Shown: piece after piece, positions 1-8,300 of the stretch | How the letters are laid out: each line of letters begins with the position of its first letter | Position numbering within the stretch: position 1 is the stretch's first letter | Origin: Bacillota bacterium | GTDB taxonomy: Bacteria; Bacillota; Clostridia; Lachnospirales; Lachnospiraceae | DNA: 50,002 bases | Reading direction: 5' to 3' | Assembly: GCA_023418475.1 (NCBI GenBank) | Contig: JAEZZO010000063.1 | Location: 1 to 50,002, forward strand | Made by a program: the position numbers and the translations under genes | Notes under the pieces: model-generated | Told to the model about the DNA's origin: nothing | Seen by the model: the letters and a program-made list of their open reading frames with translations, nothing else | Databases searched by the model: none

Positions 1-216
1 TCCATGTAGAATTATACTTTATTTCTACAAGAAGGGATTTATTTCGGTGAAAAATGTGCATTATTATTTGCCAAAAGCTATGTACTACTATCTGCCAGAA
101 ACTTTGTACTTTATTTTACCATGTACACAAGGAAAGCAGAAGACATCTAGACAGATTGTAAATGCTCTTTCAGAGATGAATGGAAGTGATGTACTCATGG
201 GTACTCTAAACTCCAG

Positions 217-259
217 AAAAAAATCGCCAGAAGTCTAATGAATAAAGGACTTCTGACGA
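217..259 (-). terminator. Intrinsic terminator behind the tRNA-Gly fragment
   Basis: Read on the minus strand, a 12-bp stem (arms 248-259 and 224-235, one G-T wobble) with a 12-nt loop is followed by seven T's (223-217). It sits just downstream of the tRNA 3' fragment at 266-289, in the same relative place as the terminator of the intact tRNA. Confidence 0.75.
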
Positions 260-265
260 TATTAG

Positions 266-289
266 TTAAGCGCGAGACGGGATTCGAAC
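266..289 (-). pseudogene. Fragment of tRNA-Gly (3' end only)
   Basis: These 24 bases match 469-492 exactly, which is the T-arm 3' half and 3' acceptor strand of the intact tRNA-Gly plus its first trailing bases. The match stops abruptly inside the T arm, and the sequence on the 5' side is unrelated. The fragment keeps a terminator of its own. It may be the remnant of a second tandem tRNA-Gly gene or an old attachment site of an integrated element; the sequence alone does not decide between these. Confidence 0.7.
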
Positions 290-343
290 ATTACCGCCGC
301 CCGCAGTGTTTTTGCTGCGTAAAATGCACTTTGCAAAGCCACA

Positions 344-389
344 GGAAGAACAAGAAACTCGGCGTGTGAGCCTCCATTCTTGTTCTTCC
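344..389. repeat. Perfect 13-bp inverted repeat
   Basis: Arms at 344-356 and 377-389 are exact reverse complements, with a 20-nt loop. The repeat lies between the tRNA fragment and the terminator of the intact tRNA. No T tract follows on either strand, so it is not an obvious terminator. Function unknown. Confidence 0.6.
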
Positions 390-430
390 AAGTATTACTT
401 TGTGAGAGTACAAATCTGGTTTAGACACAG

Positions 431-465
431 AATAAAAAGAGCTCATCCTATCGGACGAACTCTTT
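431..465 (-). terminator. tRNA-Gly terminator
   Basis: On the minus strand a 13-bp stem (arms 453-465 and 436-448, two G-T wobbles) with a four-base loop is followed by a T-rich run. It starts a few bases after the tRNA 3' end. Confidence 0.85.
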
Positions 466-471
466 CTATTA

Positions 472-543
472 AGCGCGAGACGGGATTCGAACCCGCGACC
501 CTCGCCTTGGCAAGGCGATACTCCACCACTGAGCCACTCGCGC
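472..543 (-). tRNA. tRNA-Gly (anticodon GCC)
   Basis: The minus strand folds as a complete cloverleaf. The acceptor stem is GCGCGAG pairing with CTCGCGC, there is a D arm, an anticodon arm with loop CTTGCCAAG (anticodon GCC), and a T arm containing GGTTCGAATCCC. The discriminator base is T. CCA is not encoded, so it must be added enzymatically. A consensus promoter lies about 40 bases upstream and an intrinsic terminator directly downstream, so it is probably a single-gene transcript. Confidence 0.96.
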
Positions 544-589
544 ATATTATGTTGTGCTTTGTTTATTTCGTAAGCACATGACATAATAT
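544..589 (-). repeat. Long inverted repeat in the tRNA-Gly leader
   Basis: Two paired segments (544-552 with 581-589, nine bp; 553-559 with 572-578, seven bp) form a 16-bp stem with a two-base bulge. It touches the 5' end of the tRNA and overlaps the -10 element. It could shape the precursor leader for RNase P or act as a DNA palindrome at the promoter. Confidence 0.6.
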
Positions 590-613
590 ACTATAGTTTG
601 AAGCGTTTGTCAA
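585..613 (-). promoter_or_regulatory. Promoter of tRNA-Gly
   Basis: On the minus strand TTGACA (608-613) and TATATT (585-590) are separated by 17 bases, a near-consensus vegetative promoter. Transcription would start near 578, about 35 bases before the tRNA. Confidence 0.85.
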
Positions 614-667
614 TACGTTAAAACTGAATTTTTAAATTTTTTCTATAATTTATATATTATATCGAAT

Positions 668-1432
668 TTAAGCAATTGTAAGCGTACGAATATACTCATT
701 GTTATGAAATTGTTTGCTTTTAATCATGTCTGATTTGCAAAGGGTTACATCAATCCAAAGTTCTTCGGCCGCAAGCAGAAGATTAGCGAACATAATTCCC
801 ATATCCACCATCTTACTGAAATCCAGAGCCTTTGCCACGAAAAGATTTTTTCTAGCAAAGATGTGAATGCGATTTTTATAAACTACAAACCGCCAAGGTT
901 GGTTATTAAAACTGGAGGGTGAAAGACGGGCAGCACAAAGAAGCTGCTTAATGTCATCAGGTACCTCTTCTTTATAAAGTACCAACTCTTTTTCAGAAAG
1001 TCGCTTTGCCTGTGTACTGTCCCTGTATAATGGCAAAGCGGTACTTCCAAACGCTAGTGCTAAAATATATTTGTATTTCATAGTGTTTTTCAGACCATGA
1101 CCGGGATTGCTCATAATAAAACAGGTTCCATACCCCTTGCCAACAATGTAGAGATTTAACTGCTGCATGAGATAGCCGGCATTAATTAAATAATCATCCT
1201 TCTCCTCGGAGGATATACAAATATAATACGGTGCTTTTATATTAAAAGGTTTGTTAAAGCCCTGTTTGCTTTCAATATTACTAACCAGCTTAAATTCAAC
1301 AGAGATGCCGTCAATCAGCATGGGCAGCCTGTTGGCAAATTCCAGAATATCTGAAATTACTTCCCAATCCAATTTTTCATTTTGAAAATGTCTGATGGAT
1401 TTTCTTGAAAATATAGCATCATATGTGTTCAT
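668..1432 (-). CDS. Nitroreductase family protein (TM1586-like)
   Basis: The 254-residue protein starts with a typical nitroreductase N-terminus (DAIFSRKSIRHF), where the arginine-serine pair contacts FMN. It continues with LSPSSFNNQPWRFVVY near residue 170, the motif that shapes the FMN pocket. The two-lobed layout resembles the nitroreductase-like TM1586 family, flavin enzymes of uncertain substrate, rather than classical NfsB. It is expected to be cytosolic and to use NAD(P)H. It lies downstream of the AraC regulator on the same strand, with repeat element B1 between them, so co-transcription is uncertain. The physiological substrate cannot be read from sequence. Confidence 0.75.
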   Translation of the reverse strand: MNTYDAIFSRKSIRHFQNEKLDWEVISDILEFANRLPMLIDGISVEFKLVSNIESKQGFNKPFNIKAPYYICISSEEKDDYLINAGYLMQQLNLYIVGKGYGTCFIMSNPGHGLKNTMKYKYILALAFGSTALPLYRDSTQAKRLSEKELVLYKEEVPDDIKQLLCAARLSPSSFNNQPWRFVVYKNRIHIFARKNLFVAKALDFSKMVDMGIMFANLLLAAEELWIDVTLCKSDMIKSKQFHNNEYIRTLTIA

Positions 1433-1451
1433 AGTAGTGTCAACCTTCCTA

Positions 1452-1565
1452 TCATAATACCGCTTTACGGCATCTCAAATAATTGATGAAAATACTCGGG
1501 ATGAGTAGCGTTATGCTCATTCCGGAGCTCTTGAAAGCGTGAAGATGTTTATACTTCTCACTTCT
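1452..1565 (+). repeat. Repeat family B, copy 1
   Basis: This intergenic element aligns with 14964-15029 and with the reverse complement of 26108-26234. It has a small stem-loop (CCG/CGG arms near 1460-1471), an AAATAATT spacer, a larger imperfect hairpin with GGATGAG and CTCATTCC arms near 1497-1526, and a third segment starting GTGAAGATG near 1539. It fills most of the gap between the nitroreductase and AraC genes. Confidence 0.7.
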
Positions 1566-1577
1566 TTCTTACTTGTA

Positions 1578-2429
1578 CTATTTTATAACATTTTTCCTGT
1601 AATATAAGGGAGAAACACCATAATATTTCTTAAATAGCTTGCTAAAGTGATATACATCTTCGTATCCAACCTGATTAGCAATGTTCTTTATACTGCCGCT
1701 GTTCTTACTTTGCAGAATATCCTTTGCTTTTTCCAGACGAATTTTTATTAAATAGTTAATAGGCGATTCTCCGGTTTCTTCCTTGAATATTTTTGAAATA
1801 TAAACAGGGCTTAGATAAATATTATGTGCAATTTGTTCTAAAGATATCTTATGTTCATAATTTTCATTCAAATAATTTATGATACGGTTAACCGCATAGC
1901 TTTTATTATAAGACTCAAAATTACAGCCGGTCTGATCGGTCTTTTCGATTTCAGAGATTTCTCTGATTACCAGGAGCAGCATCTGCATTAAATGCGTCTT
2001 AAACATAAAGTATCTGCCGGGCTGATTGCTTTCTCTTTCCGCAATCATTGCATAACAATGCATGGAAATTTCCTGCCGGAGTTCGGAAGACATGTGAATG
2101 ATACAACTGCCATCCCGAAGTTCTATGGAGTTCGGGGCCATGTTTTTGAAATGAAAATCGGTAAATCCGGAGATAAACTCAATCGTAGGTTCCTTCGGGT
2201 TAACCACAAGGTGGGTGTGCTTTACACCGGGATTGCAAATAACCAGATCTCCGGCTTCAACACTGTATTCTTTCCCATCTATTATGTATTTGCCTTTTCC
2301 GGATAATACATATGCAAGCTCGGTGAAATCATGATCGTGATAAATACCTTCAGTAAGCATTCGCACCTTTGATACGTAGAATACGGTTGGATTAAAATCA
2401 TTATATGTAATATCATAATCAAAGGCCAT
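1578..2429 (-). CDS. AraC family transcriptional regulator with cupin sensor domain
   Basis: The start is placed at 2429 because GGAGG sits six bases upstream of that ATG; a longer frame reaching 2486 has no such site. The protein is then 283 residues. The N-terminal half is a cupin-type ligand-binding domain (ELAYVLSGKGKYIIDG, then a GDLVICNPGVKH strand). The last 100 residues form the paired helix-turn-helix of the AraC family (SLEQIAHNIYLSPVYISKIF and IANQVGYEDVYHFSKLFK). It is divergent from the ABC exporter at 2892, so it may control that operon, possibly in response to a small molecule. The ligand is unknown. Confidence 0.85.
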   Translation of the reverse strand: MAFDYDITYNDFNPTVFYVSKVRMLTEGIYHDHDFTELAYVLSGKGKYIIDGKEYSVEAGDLVICNPGVKHTHLVVNPKEPTIEFISGFTDFHFKNMAPNSIELRDGSCIIHMSSELRQEISMHCYAMIAERESNQPGRYFMFKTHLMQMLLLVIREISEIEKTDQTGCNFESYNKSYAVNRIINYLNENYEHKISLEQIAHNIYLSPVYISKIFKEETGESPINYLIKIRLEKAKDILQSKNSGSIKNIANQVGYEDVYHFSKLFKKYYGVSPLYYRKNVIK

Positions 2430-2891
2430 AATATTCCTCCATCTGCTGCTTAAGCTGCATACAAAAGATAAATCATATGAGCTCACTTTTCATAAAGTAT
2501 ATTTTGATTTTATTACCGGAATTCTTAACCGGTCCTCCATTCGCCGCTATGGCTTACATAAATACAATAAAGTTATTATAACATCTGTATTAGAAATAGG
2601 TAAATAAATTTTTAATAAAAATATTTGTTGGAACCGTAACTAGAAAGATTATAAAATAATCGGAAAAGAATTAAAGAAGAACTTACTTCTATTCATCATG
2701 GAATTATTACACGAATTTGTCATAATCAAAGTGAAAACAGAGTATCAAAGAAATGGTTAAATTCAGTGACTGATCTATCCTATCAATTAAATATAAAAAT
2801 AAACATGATAATAGTAATAATAGACATTCAATTAATTTGTATATTAGCTATAATATAAAATAATATTTTTTTGACAAATGAGGTATTTAAT
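2430..2891. other. Divergent intergenic region, AraC regulator / ABC exporter
   Basis: This 462-bp, very AT-rich stretch separates the regulator from the exporter and must hold both promoters. An imperfect dyad with ACCGG and CCGGT arms lies near 2515-2534. A GCCGCTATGGC hairpin lies near 2550 and resembles one at 29468. No intact gene is seen. Short frames in 2640-2860 look like decayed coding sequence but cannot be assigned. Confidence 0.4.
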
Positions 2892-4685
2892 ATGACAGCA
2901 ATGCAGTGGTTTCTATCGTTCTTAAAAAAATATCGAGGCAATCTGATCTTCGCACTGTTCCTTGTTACGATCACCAGCATGATTGCAATCGTAAATCCGC
3001 ATATTTCAGGCATCATTGTCGATGATGTAATTAATGGCGGGAAGCATTACCTATTACCTTATATGATGGCAATTATGATAGGAATGACAATGCTTCGTGC
3101 TATTCTGAAATACTGGTTTCTGTATATTTTTGAAAAATCCTCGCAGGGTATGCTCTATACAATGCGAGATTATGTTTACAGAAGACTCCTGGAGCAGGAT
3201 TTTAACTTTTATAACAAAAACCGGACAGGTGATTTGATGTCGAGGCAGACGGGAGACATGGATGCAATCAGACACTTTGTGGCCTATGTTATTTATTCGG
3301 TTTATGAGAACTTCCTGCTTTTTATGATTGCCTTGAGTATGATTTTTATTGTAGACTGGAGACTCGCCTTTTGTATGATAGCGATTTTGCCTTTGACTGC
3401 AGTGACAACCATGAAGCAGCTTAAGGCTGTAAAACCGGCCTTTCATAATATCAGACAGCATTTTTCCAGCCTTAATACTGCAGTGCAGGAAAATGTCAGC
3501 GGAAACAGAGTTGTAAAAGCCTTTACCAAGGAAGATTATGAAATTGAGAAATTCAATGTAGAAAATGATGGTTTCCGCGATGCAGAATTAAATGCGGCGG
3601 CAGTGTGGAAGAAATATGTTCCAATATTCGAATTTTTTGCAAATATTCTGGCTGTCATTCTCTACCTGATAGGCGGTATCATGACAATAAAGGGATATAT
3701 GACCCTGGGCAAGCTGGTTACGGTAAGCGGATATCTTTGGATGTTAAATAACCCACTTCGTCAGGCGGGCTGGTTAGCCAATGATTATCAGAGATTTGTC
3801 ACCTCGGTGGAGAAGATCTATTCTACGATTGTCACAGAACCGGCTATTCGTGAGCCGGAGAACGCGGTGGAAAAGAAACGCTTCAAGGGAGATATTGTTT
3901 TTAACCACGTTAATTATGATGCGGATGATGAGGTCATCTTAAGAGATATCAATATGCATGTAACCCCTGGTCAGACAGTCGGGATCATAGGAGCAACCGG
4001 ATCGGGTAAGTCAACTCTGATGAATTTACTATGCAGATTCTATGATGTGAATTCCGGTGAGATCCTGATTGACGGGATTAATCTAAAAAATCTGGATTTA
4101 TATTCACTTCGTGATAATATCGGTATGGCAATGCAGGATGTTTTTCTCTTCTCCGATACGATTGAGGGAAATATCGCTTATGGTAGACCAAGCTGCAGTT
4201 TCGAAGAGGTTGCGGAAGCTGCCAAAGTGGCCAATGCCCATAATTTTATCCTGCAGATGCCGGAGGGCTACGATACGATAGTCGGTGAAAGAGGGGTTGG
4301 TTTATCAGGAGGTCAGAAACAGAGAATTTCTCTGGCCAGAGCGCTTCTTAAAAATCCATCCATTATTATTCTGGATGATACCACCTCTGCAGTAGATATG
4401 GAGACAGAGACACAGATCCAGAATGAGCTGGGTTCCATTCATGCCAACCATACGGTATTTATCATCGCTCACCGTATCTCTTCCATTAAAGATGCTGATC
4501 AAATTATTGTACTTGATAACGGAAGAATTAGAGAAAGCGGTAGCCATGAGGAACTTCTTAATATGCAGGGATATTATTCCACTGTATTTCATCACCAGTA
4601 CGGTGATTTTGATAAAATAAAAGATATCAAAAAAGCCTCCTCACAAAGCATGGTAAATGCTGCATGCGTAAAGGAGGGTAGATAA
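2892..4685 (+). CDS. ABC exporter half-transporter, degenerate-site subunit
   Basis: The ATG at 2892 is chosen because GAGG lies at suitable spacing; an in-frame TTG at 2871 is less likely. The 597-residue protein has an N-terminal six-helix exporter domain (about 1-310) and a C-terminal ATPase domain. Walker A is GATGSGKST (about 367-375) and the signature is LSGGQ (471-475). The residue after the Walker B aspartate is Asp496 (ILDDTTS) instead of the catalytic glutamate. In heterodimeric exporters such as BmrCD or TM287/288 this marks the subunit whose own nucleotide site is degenerate. The partner gene begins one base after the stop. Likely role: drug or lipid export at the cytoplasmic membrane. 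Confidence 0.9.
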   Translation: MTAMQWFLSFLKKYRGNLIFALFLVTITSMIAIVNPHISGIIVDDVINGGKHYLLPYMMAIMIGMTMLRAILKYWFLYIFEKSSQGMLYTMRDYVYRRLLEQDFNFYNKNRTGDLMSRQTGDMDAIRHFVAYVIYSVYENFLLFMIALSMIFIVDWRLAFCMIAILPLTAVTTMKQLKAVKPAFHNIRQHFSSLNTAVQENVSGNRVVKAFTKEDYEIEKFNVENDGFRDAELNAAAVWKKYVPIFEFFANILAVILYLIGGIMTIKGYMTLGKLVTVSGYLWMLNNPLRQAGWLANDYQRFVTSVEKIYSTIVTEPAIREPENAVEKKRFKGDIVFNHVNYDADDEVILRDINMHVTPGQTVGIIGATGSGKSTLMNLLCRFYDVNSGEILIDGINLKNLDLYSLRDNIGMAMQDVFLFSDTIEGNIAYGRPSCSFEEVAEAAKVANAHNFILQMPEGYDTIVGERGVGLSGGQKQRISLARALLKNPSIIILDDTTSAVDMETETQIQNELGSIHANHTVFIIAHRISSIKDADQIIVLDNGRIRESGSHEELLNMQGYYSTVFHHQYGDFDKIKDIKKASSQSMVNAACVKEGR

Positions 4686-4686
4686 T

Positions 4687-6477
4687 ATGGCACGTAATAA
4701 ATATGATATTGACGAGACACTGCAAACCGAATTCAGCTTCTCCCAGCTGAAAAGGCTAGCTACTTACATCAGACCCTATCGTAAGGATATGATAATTACC
4801 ATCCTGATCATGTCGGTTTCCTCCATACTAAGTATGCTTGTTCCGATTTTCTTGATGAAAATTATGGACATCTATATTCCCAATAAAGATGTAAAGGCGA
4901 TTGTTATTTTAAGCTTTCTACTATTGGTAATCAATTTCATTATCTCGGTCAATTTAAATATTAAAGTAACGATTACTTCACGGTTGGGGCAGAATATAAT
5001 ACATAAGATAAGAAGTGATATCTTCTGTCATCTTCAGGAGCTTCCTTTTTCATACTATGATGATAAACCGCATGGTAAAATACAGGTAAGGGTTGTAAAT
5101 TATGTAAACAGTCTGAGTGATTTATTATCCAATGGTATTGTTAATACAATTACAGATCTCTTTAGCCTGTTATTTACAGTAGGATTTATGTTTTACGTTA
5201 GTGTAAGACTTACCTTTATCTGCCTGATCGGACTTCCTTTACTTATGATTATTATTTTTATCATTAAAAAGAAGCAGCGGGTGGCATGGCAGCTTTCCAG
5301 CAATAAGTCCTCCAATTTGAATGCATACATAGCTGAAAGCATCAACGGGATTCGGGTTACTCAGAGCTTTACCAGAGAACAGGAGAATATAAGAATATTT
5401 AATAACTTAAGCGGAGATTACAGAAGTGCCTGGTTAAAGGCTGTAAGGCTGAATTTCCTATTATGGCCCGCAATCGATAATATTTCAACCTGGACCTGCG
5501 TTGCTGTATATGTACTCGGTATCACATGGCTGGACCATGGAGTAAAAGGGATTACGGTAGGTGTACTGATTGCGATGACTGGTTATATCGGACGTTTCTG
5601 GGCACCAGTTAATACACTTGCAAGCTTTTATAATTCACTTCTGACGGCGATATCCTATCTGGAAAGAATCTTTGAGACAATTGACGAACCGGTTCTGGTA
5701 AAGGATTGTGAAGGAGCGGTGGAGATGCCTCCGATTAAGGGAGAGGTAGAATTTAAGGATGTAATCTTTAGCTATGATGACGGTGTTAAAATATTAAATG
5801 GGATTAATTTCAAGACAAAACCTGGTGATTGCATTGCAATTGTAGGCCCAACCGGTGCTGGAAAGACAACGATCATTAATCTGATCAGCCGTTTTTATAA
5901 TCTGGACTCGGGGCTGCTTACGATAGACGGAGTGGATATCAGTAAGGTTACGATAAAATCATTGCGAAAGCAGATGGGTGTTATGCTGCAGGACAGCTTT
6001 ATCTTCTCAGGAACTATCATGGATAATATCCGTTATGGTAATATGGAAGCTACTGACGAACAGGTAATAGAAGCAGCAAGGACGGTTCATGCACATGATT
6101 TTATTATGGAATTGGAGAATGGCTACGATACGCAGGTGAATGAAAGAGGTTCCAGATTATCGGTAGGGCAGCGACAGCTGATCAGCTTTGCAAGAGCACT
6201 GCTGGCAGATCCCAAGATATTAATACTGGATGAGGCAACTTCCAGCATAGATACGGAAACCGAAATATTGCTGCAGGAGGGTCTTAACAGACTCTTGGCA
6301 AATCGTACCTCCTTCATAATTGCACATAGGCTTTCAACAATAAAAAATGCAACCTATATTATGTACATTGATGGCGGAACAATTAAAGAAATGGGTAAAC
6401 ATGAGCAGCTTCTTAACAATAAAGGAAATTATTATGAGCTGTATATGTCACAATATAAATTCCTTGAGGAAGCATAG
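4687..6477 (+). CDS. ABC exporter half-transporter, catalytic-site partner
   Basis: This 596-residue half-transporter has a six-helix membrane domain followed by an ATPase domain. Walker A is GPTGAGKTT (about 387-395), the signature is LSVGQ (491-495), and Walker B is ILDEATS with the catalytic glutamate at 516. The non-canonical LSVGQ would face the degenerate Walker site of the upstream protein. That protein's normal LSGGQ would face this subunit's active Walker site, giving one active and one degenerate ATP site. The gene starts one base after the previous stop, with AAGGAGG overlapping the upstream coding end, so translation is probably coupled. Confidence 0.92.
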   Translation: MARNKYDIDETLQTEFSFSQLKRLATYIRPYRKDMIITILIMSVSSILSMLVPIFLMKIMDIYIPNKDVKAIVILSFLLLVINFIISVNLNIKVTITSRLGQNIIHKIRSDIFCHLQELPFSYYDDKPHGKIQVRVVNYVNSLSDLLSNGIVNTITDLFSLLFTVGFMFYVSVRLTFICLIGLPLLMIIIFIIKKKQRVAWQLSSNKSSNLNAYIAESINGIRVTQSFTREQENIRIFNNLSGDYRSAWLKAVRLNFLLWPAIDNISTWTCVAVYVLGITWLDHGVKGITVGVLIAMTGYIGRFWAPVNTLASFYNSLLTAISYLERIFETIDEPVLVKDCEGAVEMPPIKGEVEFKDVIFSYDDGVKILNGINFKTKPGDCIAIVGPTGAGKTTIINLISRFYNLDSGLLTIDGVDISKVTIKSLRKQMGVMLQDSFIFSGTIMDNIRYGNMEATDEQVIEAARTVHAHDFIMELENGYDTQVNERGSRLSVGQRQLISFARALLADPKILILDEATSSIDTETEILLQEGLNRLLANRTSFIIAHRLSTIKNATYIMYIDGGTIKEMGKHEQLLNNKGNYYELYMSQYKFLEEA

Positions 6478-6543
6478 AAGGAAATATAACAGCAGCTGTT
6501 TGAACTGCCGAGAAGAAAAGATTGCCGAATAAGATGATAAATG

Positions 6544-6582
6544 AGAACGCTGCTTCTATGAATGGATAGAAACAGCGTTTCT
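6544..6582 (+). terminator. Possible terminator of the ABC exporter operon
   Basis: Arms 6544-6559 and 6566-6582 pair over about 15 bp with one bulge and one mismatch, and the 3' side runs into TTTCTTC. The T tract is imperfect, so termination is likely but not certain. Confidence 0.5.
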
Positions 6583-6772
6583 TCATCTGACTCGAAGAAT
6601 TAGCGGCTTCGGAAATATTTTGGATGTACAGTAACAGAAGCAGACTAGTCTGTGAATAGGAAATAGAAATACAACTACAGCAAAATAACTTGCTGCATAT
6701 CGGAAAGTACGGTACAATCATTAAGATGTTTTACCTTTATAACTTTTGCCGGGGATTTCATTAGAGGATTAG

Positions 6773-6893
6773 CCTGACAAAAGCCTTACCAAATACAGGA
6801 AATCAGAAGAGGCCTGGTCTGCGCCAGATGAATATAGATACACTCAGGTACATCTGGCAAATATATTAAACTTTTGTCGGACAAATTATCAGA
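6773..6893 (+). repeat. Repeat family A, copy D (degenerate)
   Basis: The left end has TGACAAAAGCCTTA, the family's terminal sequence. The right part (GCCTGGTCTGCGCCAGATGAA, then a second ATCTGGCA and AAACTTTTGTC) aligns with the right half of the copy at 25593-25786. The left fold-back arm is missing. It ends about 30 bases before the mutY start codon. Confidence 0.55.
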
Positions 6894-6924
6894 TACTTTG
6901 CTTACACTAAGATAGGAGTAGACT

Positions 6925-7998
6925 ATGACATATAATTATAGAGAAATTGTTCCATACCTATTAGACTGGTTTGACTTAAATGCAAGAATTTTAGCCTGGA
7001 GAGAAAATCCGAAGCCGTATTATGTCTGGATCTCAGAAATTATGCTGCAGCAGACAAGGGTAGAAGCAGTAAAAGGATATTTTGACCGTTTTATTACAGT
7101 TCTTCCGGATATCCGCTCACTCGCTGAGGCGGAAGAAGAGCTGCTTTTAAAACTCTGGCAGGGGTTGGGTTATTATAACCGGGTGCGAAATCTGCAAAAG
7201 GCGGCGAGGATTGTTGTGAAGCGTTATGGTGGTGAGTTGCCGGCAGACTATGACGAGCTGATTAAATTGCCGGGTATTGGAGATTATACAGCAGGGGCAA
7301 TAGCCTCCATAGCTTATCAATTACCGGTACCGGCAGTGGATGGTAATGTGCTTCGCGTAACGAAGCGGATCGCCGGAAGCTTTGATGATATTACAGATAC
7401 AAAGGTAAAGAGGAATCAGAGAAATGACTTACTGGAAATAATGCCGGAGAGATCAGGAGATTTTAACCAGTCCTTGATGGAACTCGGAGCTCTGATCTGC
7501 CTGCCAAACGGAAAACCTCTTTGCAAGCAATGCCCGGTGATGCATATATGTAAGGCCTTTCATAATAATACAATTGCACAGATACCAGTAAAACCTGCAA
7601 GGAAGGAACGTAAGATCGAGGAGCGTACCATTCTGTTTCTGGATTATCAGGGAACTTATGCAATTCGTAAGAGAGCACCTAAGGGATTGCTTGCTGGATT
7701 ATGGGAATATCCTGGTCTGGAGGGAAAATTAAGCCGGCAGGAGCTTTCGGAAATTCTTATGAGGGATACCCTGTTACCACTAGAAATACTTTCGATGGGT
7801 GAAGCAAAGCATGTATTTTCCCATGTGGAATGGCACATGATAGGCTATTATATAAAGCTTTCGACAATACCGGCACAGTTAAACGGATGCGTTTTAGACT
7901 GTATCTGGGCAGGGGAGGATCAAATCAAGAAGGTATACAGTATACCCAGTGCATTTCATGCATTTTCTGATAAATATATGGGGAATAAAGGGGATTGA
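6925..7998 (+). CDS. mutY: A/G-specific adenine DNA glycosylase MutY
   Basis: MutY removes adenine mispaired with 8-oxoguanine or guanine in base-excision repair. The 357-residue protein shows SEIMLQQT with the catalytic glutamate (Glu38) and the helix-hairpin-helix LPGIGDYTAGA near 115. The nucleophile-assisting aspartate is Asp139 in AVDGNV. Four cysteines (192, 200, 203, 209) would bind the [4Fe-4S] cluster. The first spacing is seven residues instead of the textbook six. The C-terminal 130 residues are the NUDIX-like 8-oxoG recognition domain. It appears to be transcribed alone, with a good site (GATAGGAG) before the ATG. Confidence 0.95.
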   Translation: MTYNYREIVPYLLDWFDLNARILAWRENPKPYYVWISEIMLQQTRVEAVKGYFDRFITVLPDIRSLAEAEEELLLKLWQGLGYYNRVRNLQKAARIVVKRYGGELPADYDELIKLPGIGDYTAGAIASIAYQLPVPAVDGNVLRVTKRIAGSFDDITDTKVKRNQRNDLLEIMPERSGDFNQSLMELGALICLPNGKPLCKQCPVMHICKAFHNNTIAQIPVKPARKERKIEERTILFLDYQGTYAIRKRAPKGLLAGLWEYPGLEGKLSRQELSEILMRDTLLPLEILSMGEAKHVFSHVEWHMIGYYIKLSTIPAQLNGCVLDCIWAGEDQIKKVYSIPSAFHAFSDKYMGNKGD

Positions 7999-8300
7999 AA
8001 TAATTATATATTGTAATATCAATGAATTGTGCTATTATAGAAAGGTAACAACTTGACACAGTACAGAATGAAAGCTGATAGAAAGTTCGGCAGAATGTAA
8101 AGTCTAGATTACTTTCTAACGGCTCGAACATACCTCATAGATTTCTATCGTTTTATAGTTATGCTATTGATCAGAAGTAACATTCCGAAAGTAAGAGACA
8201 GGATGAGATCAAAAGCCAAAAGAGATCTTTCAGCGGATAACGGATTTGTTCTTGCATTTCTCAGGCATCAGTCCGATCTGTACAGGAATGGAGATAAAGT
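7999..8300. other. Intergenic region with nested inverted repeats before the SH3 lipoprotein
   Basis: The 302-bp gap has a TTGACA at 8053-8058 followed by nested complementary segments: 8077-8084 with 8142-8149 (eight bp), 8085-8089 with 8125-8129, and 8097-8100 with 8109-8112. These could fold as a structured 5' leader. It matches no riboswitch class I recognise. No coding sequence is apparent. Confidence 0.35.

Larger units (their letters stand above)
6478..6924. other. Intergenic region between exporter and mutY
   Basis: The 447-bp gap holds a hairpin at 6544-6582 and a degenerate family A repeat at 6773-6893. No convincing coding sequence is visible on either strand; the short open frames lack ribosome binding sites and recognisable similarity. 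Confidence 0.5.

Noticed and set aside
47..238. Short open frame (63 codons, GTG start) with repeated Tyr-Tyr-Leu-Pro
   Set aside because: No ribosome site of note, AT-rich low-complexity N-terminus, and its end runs into the terminator hairpin at 217-259. Not supported as a gene.
2640..2860. Possible decayed coding sequence upstream of the ABC exporter
   Set aside because: Fragments such as IIGKELKKN and SKKWLNSVTDLSYQLN appear in different frames, but no start, ribosome site or recognisable family can be supported.
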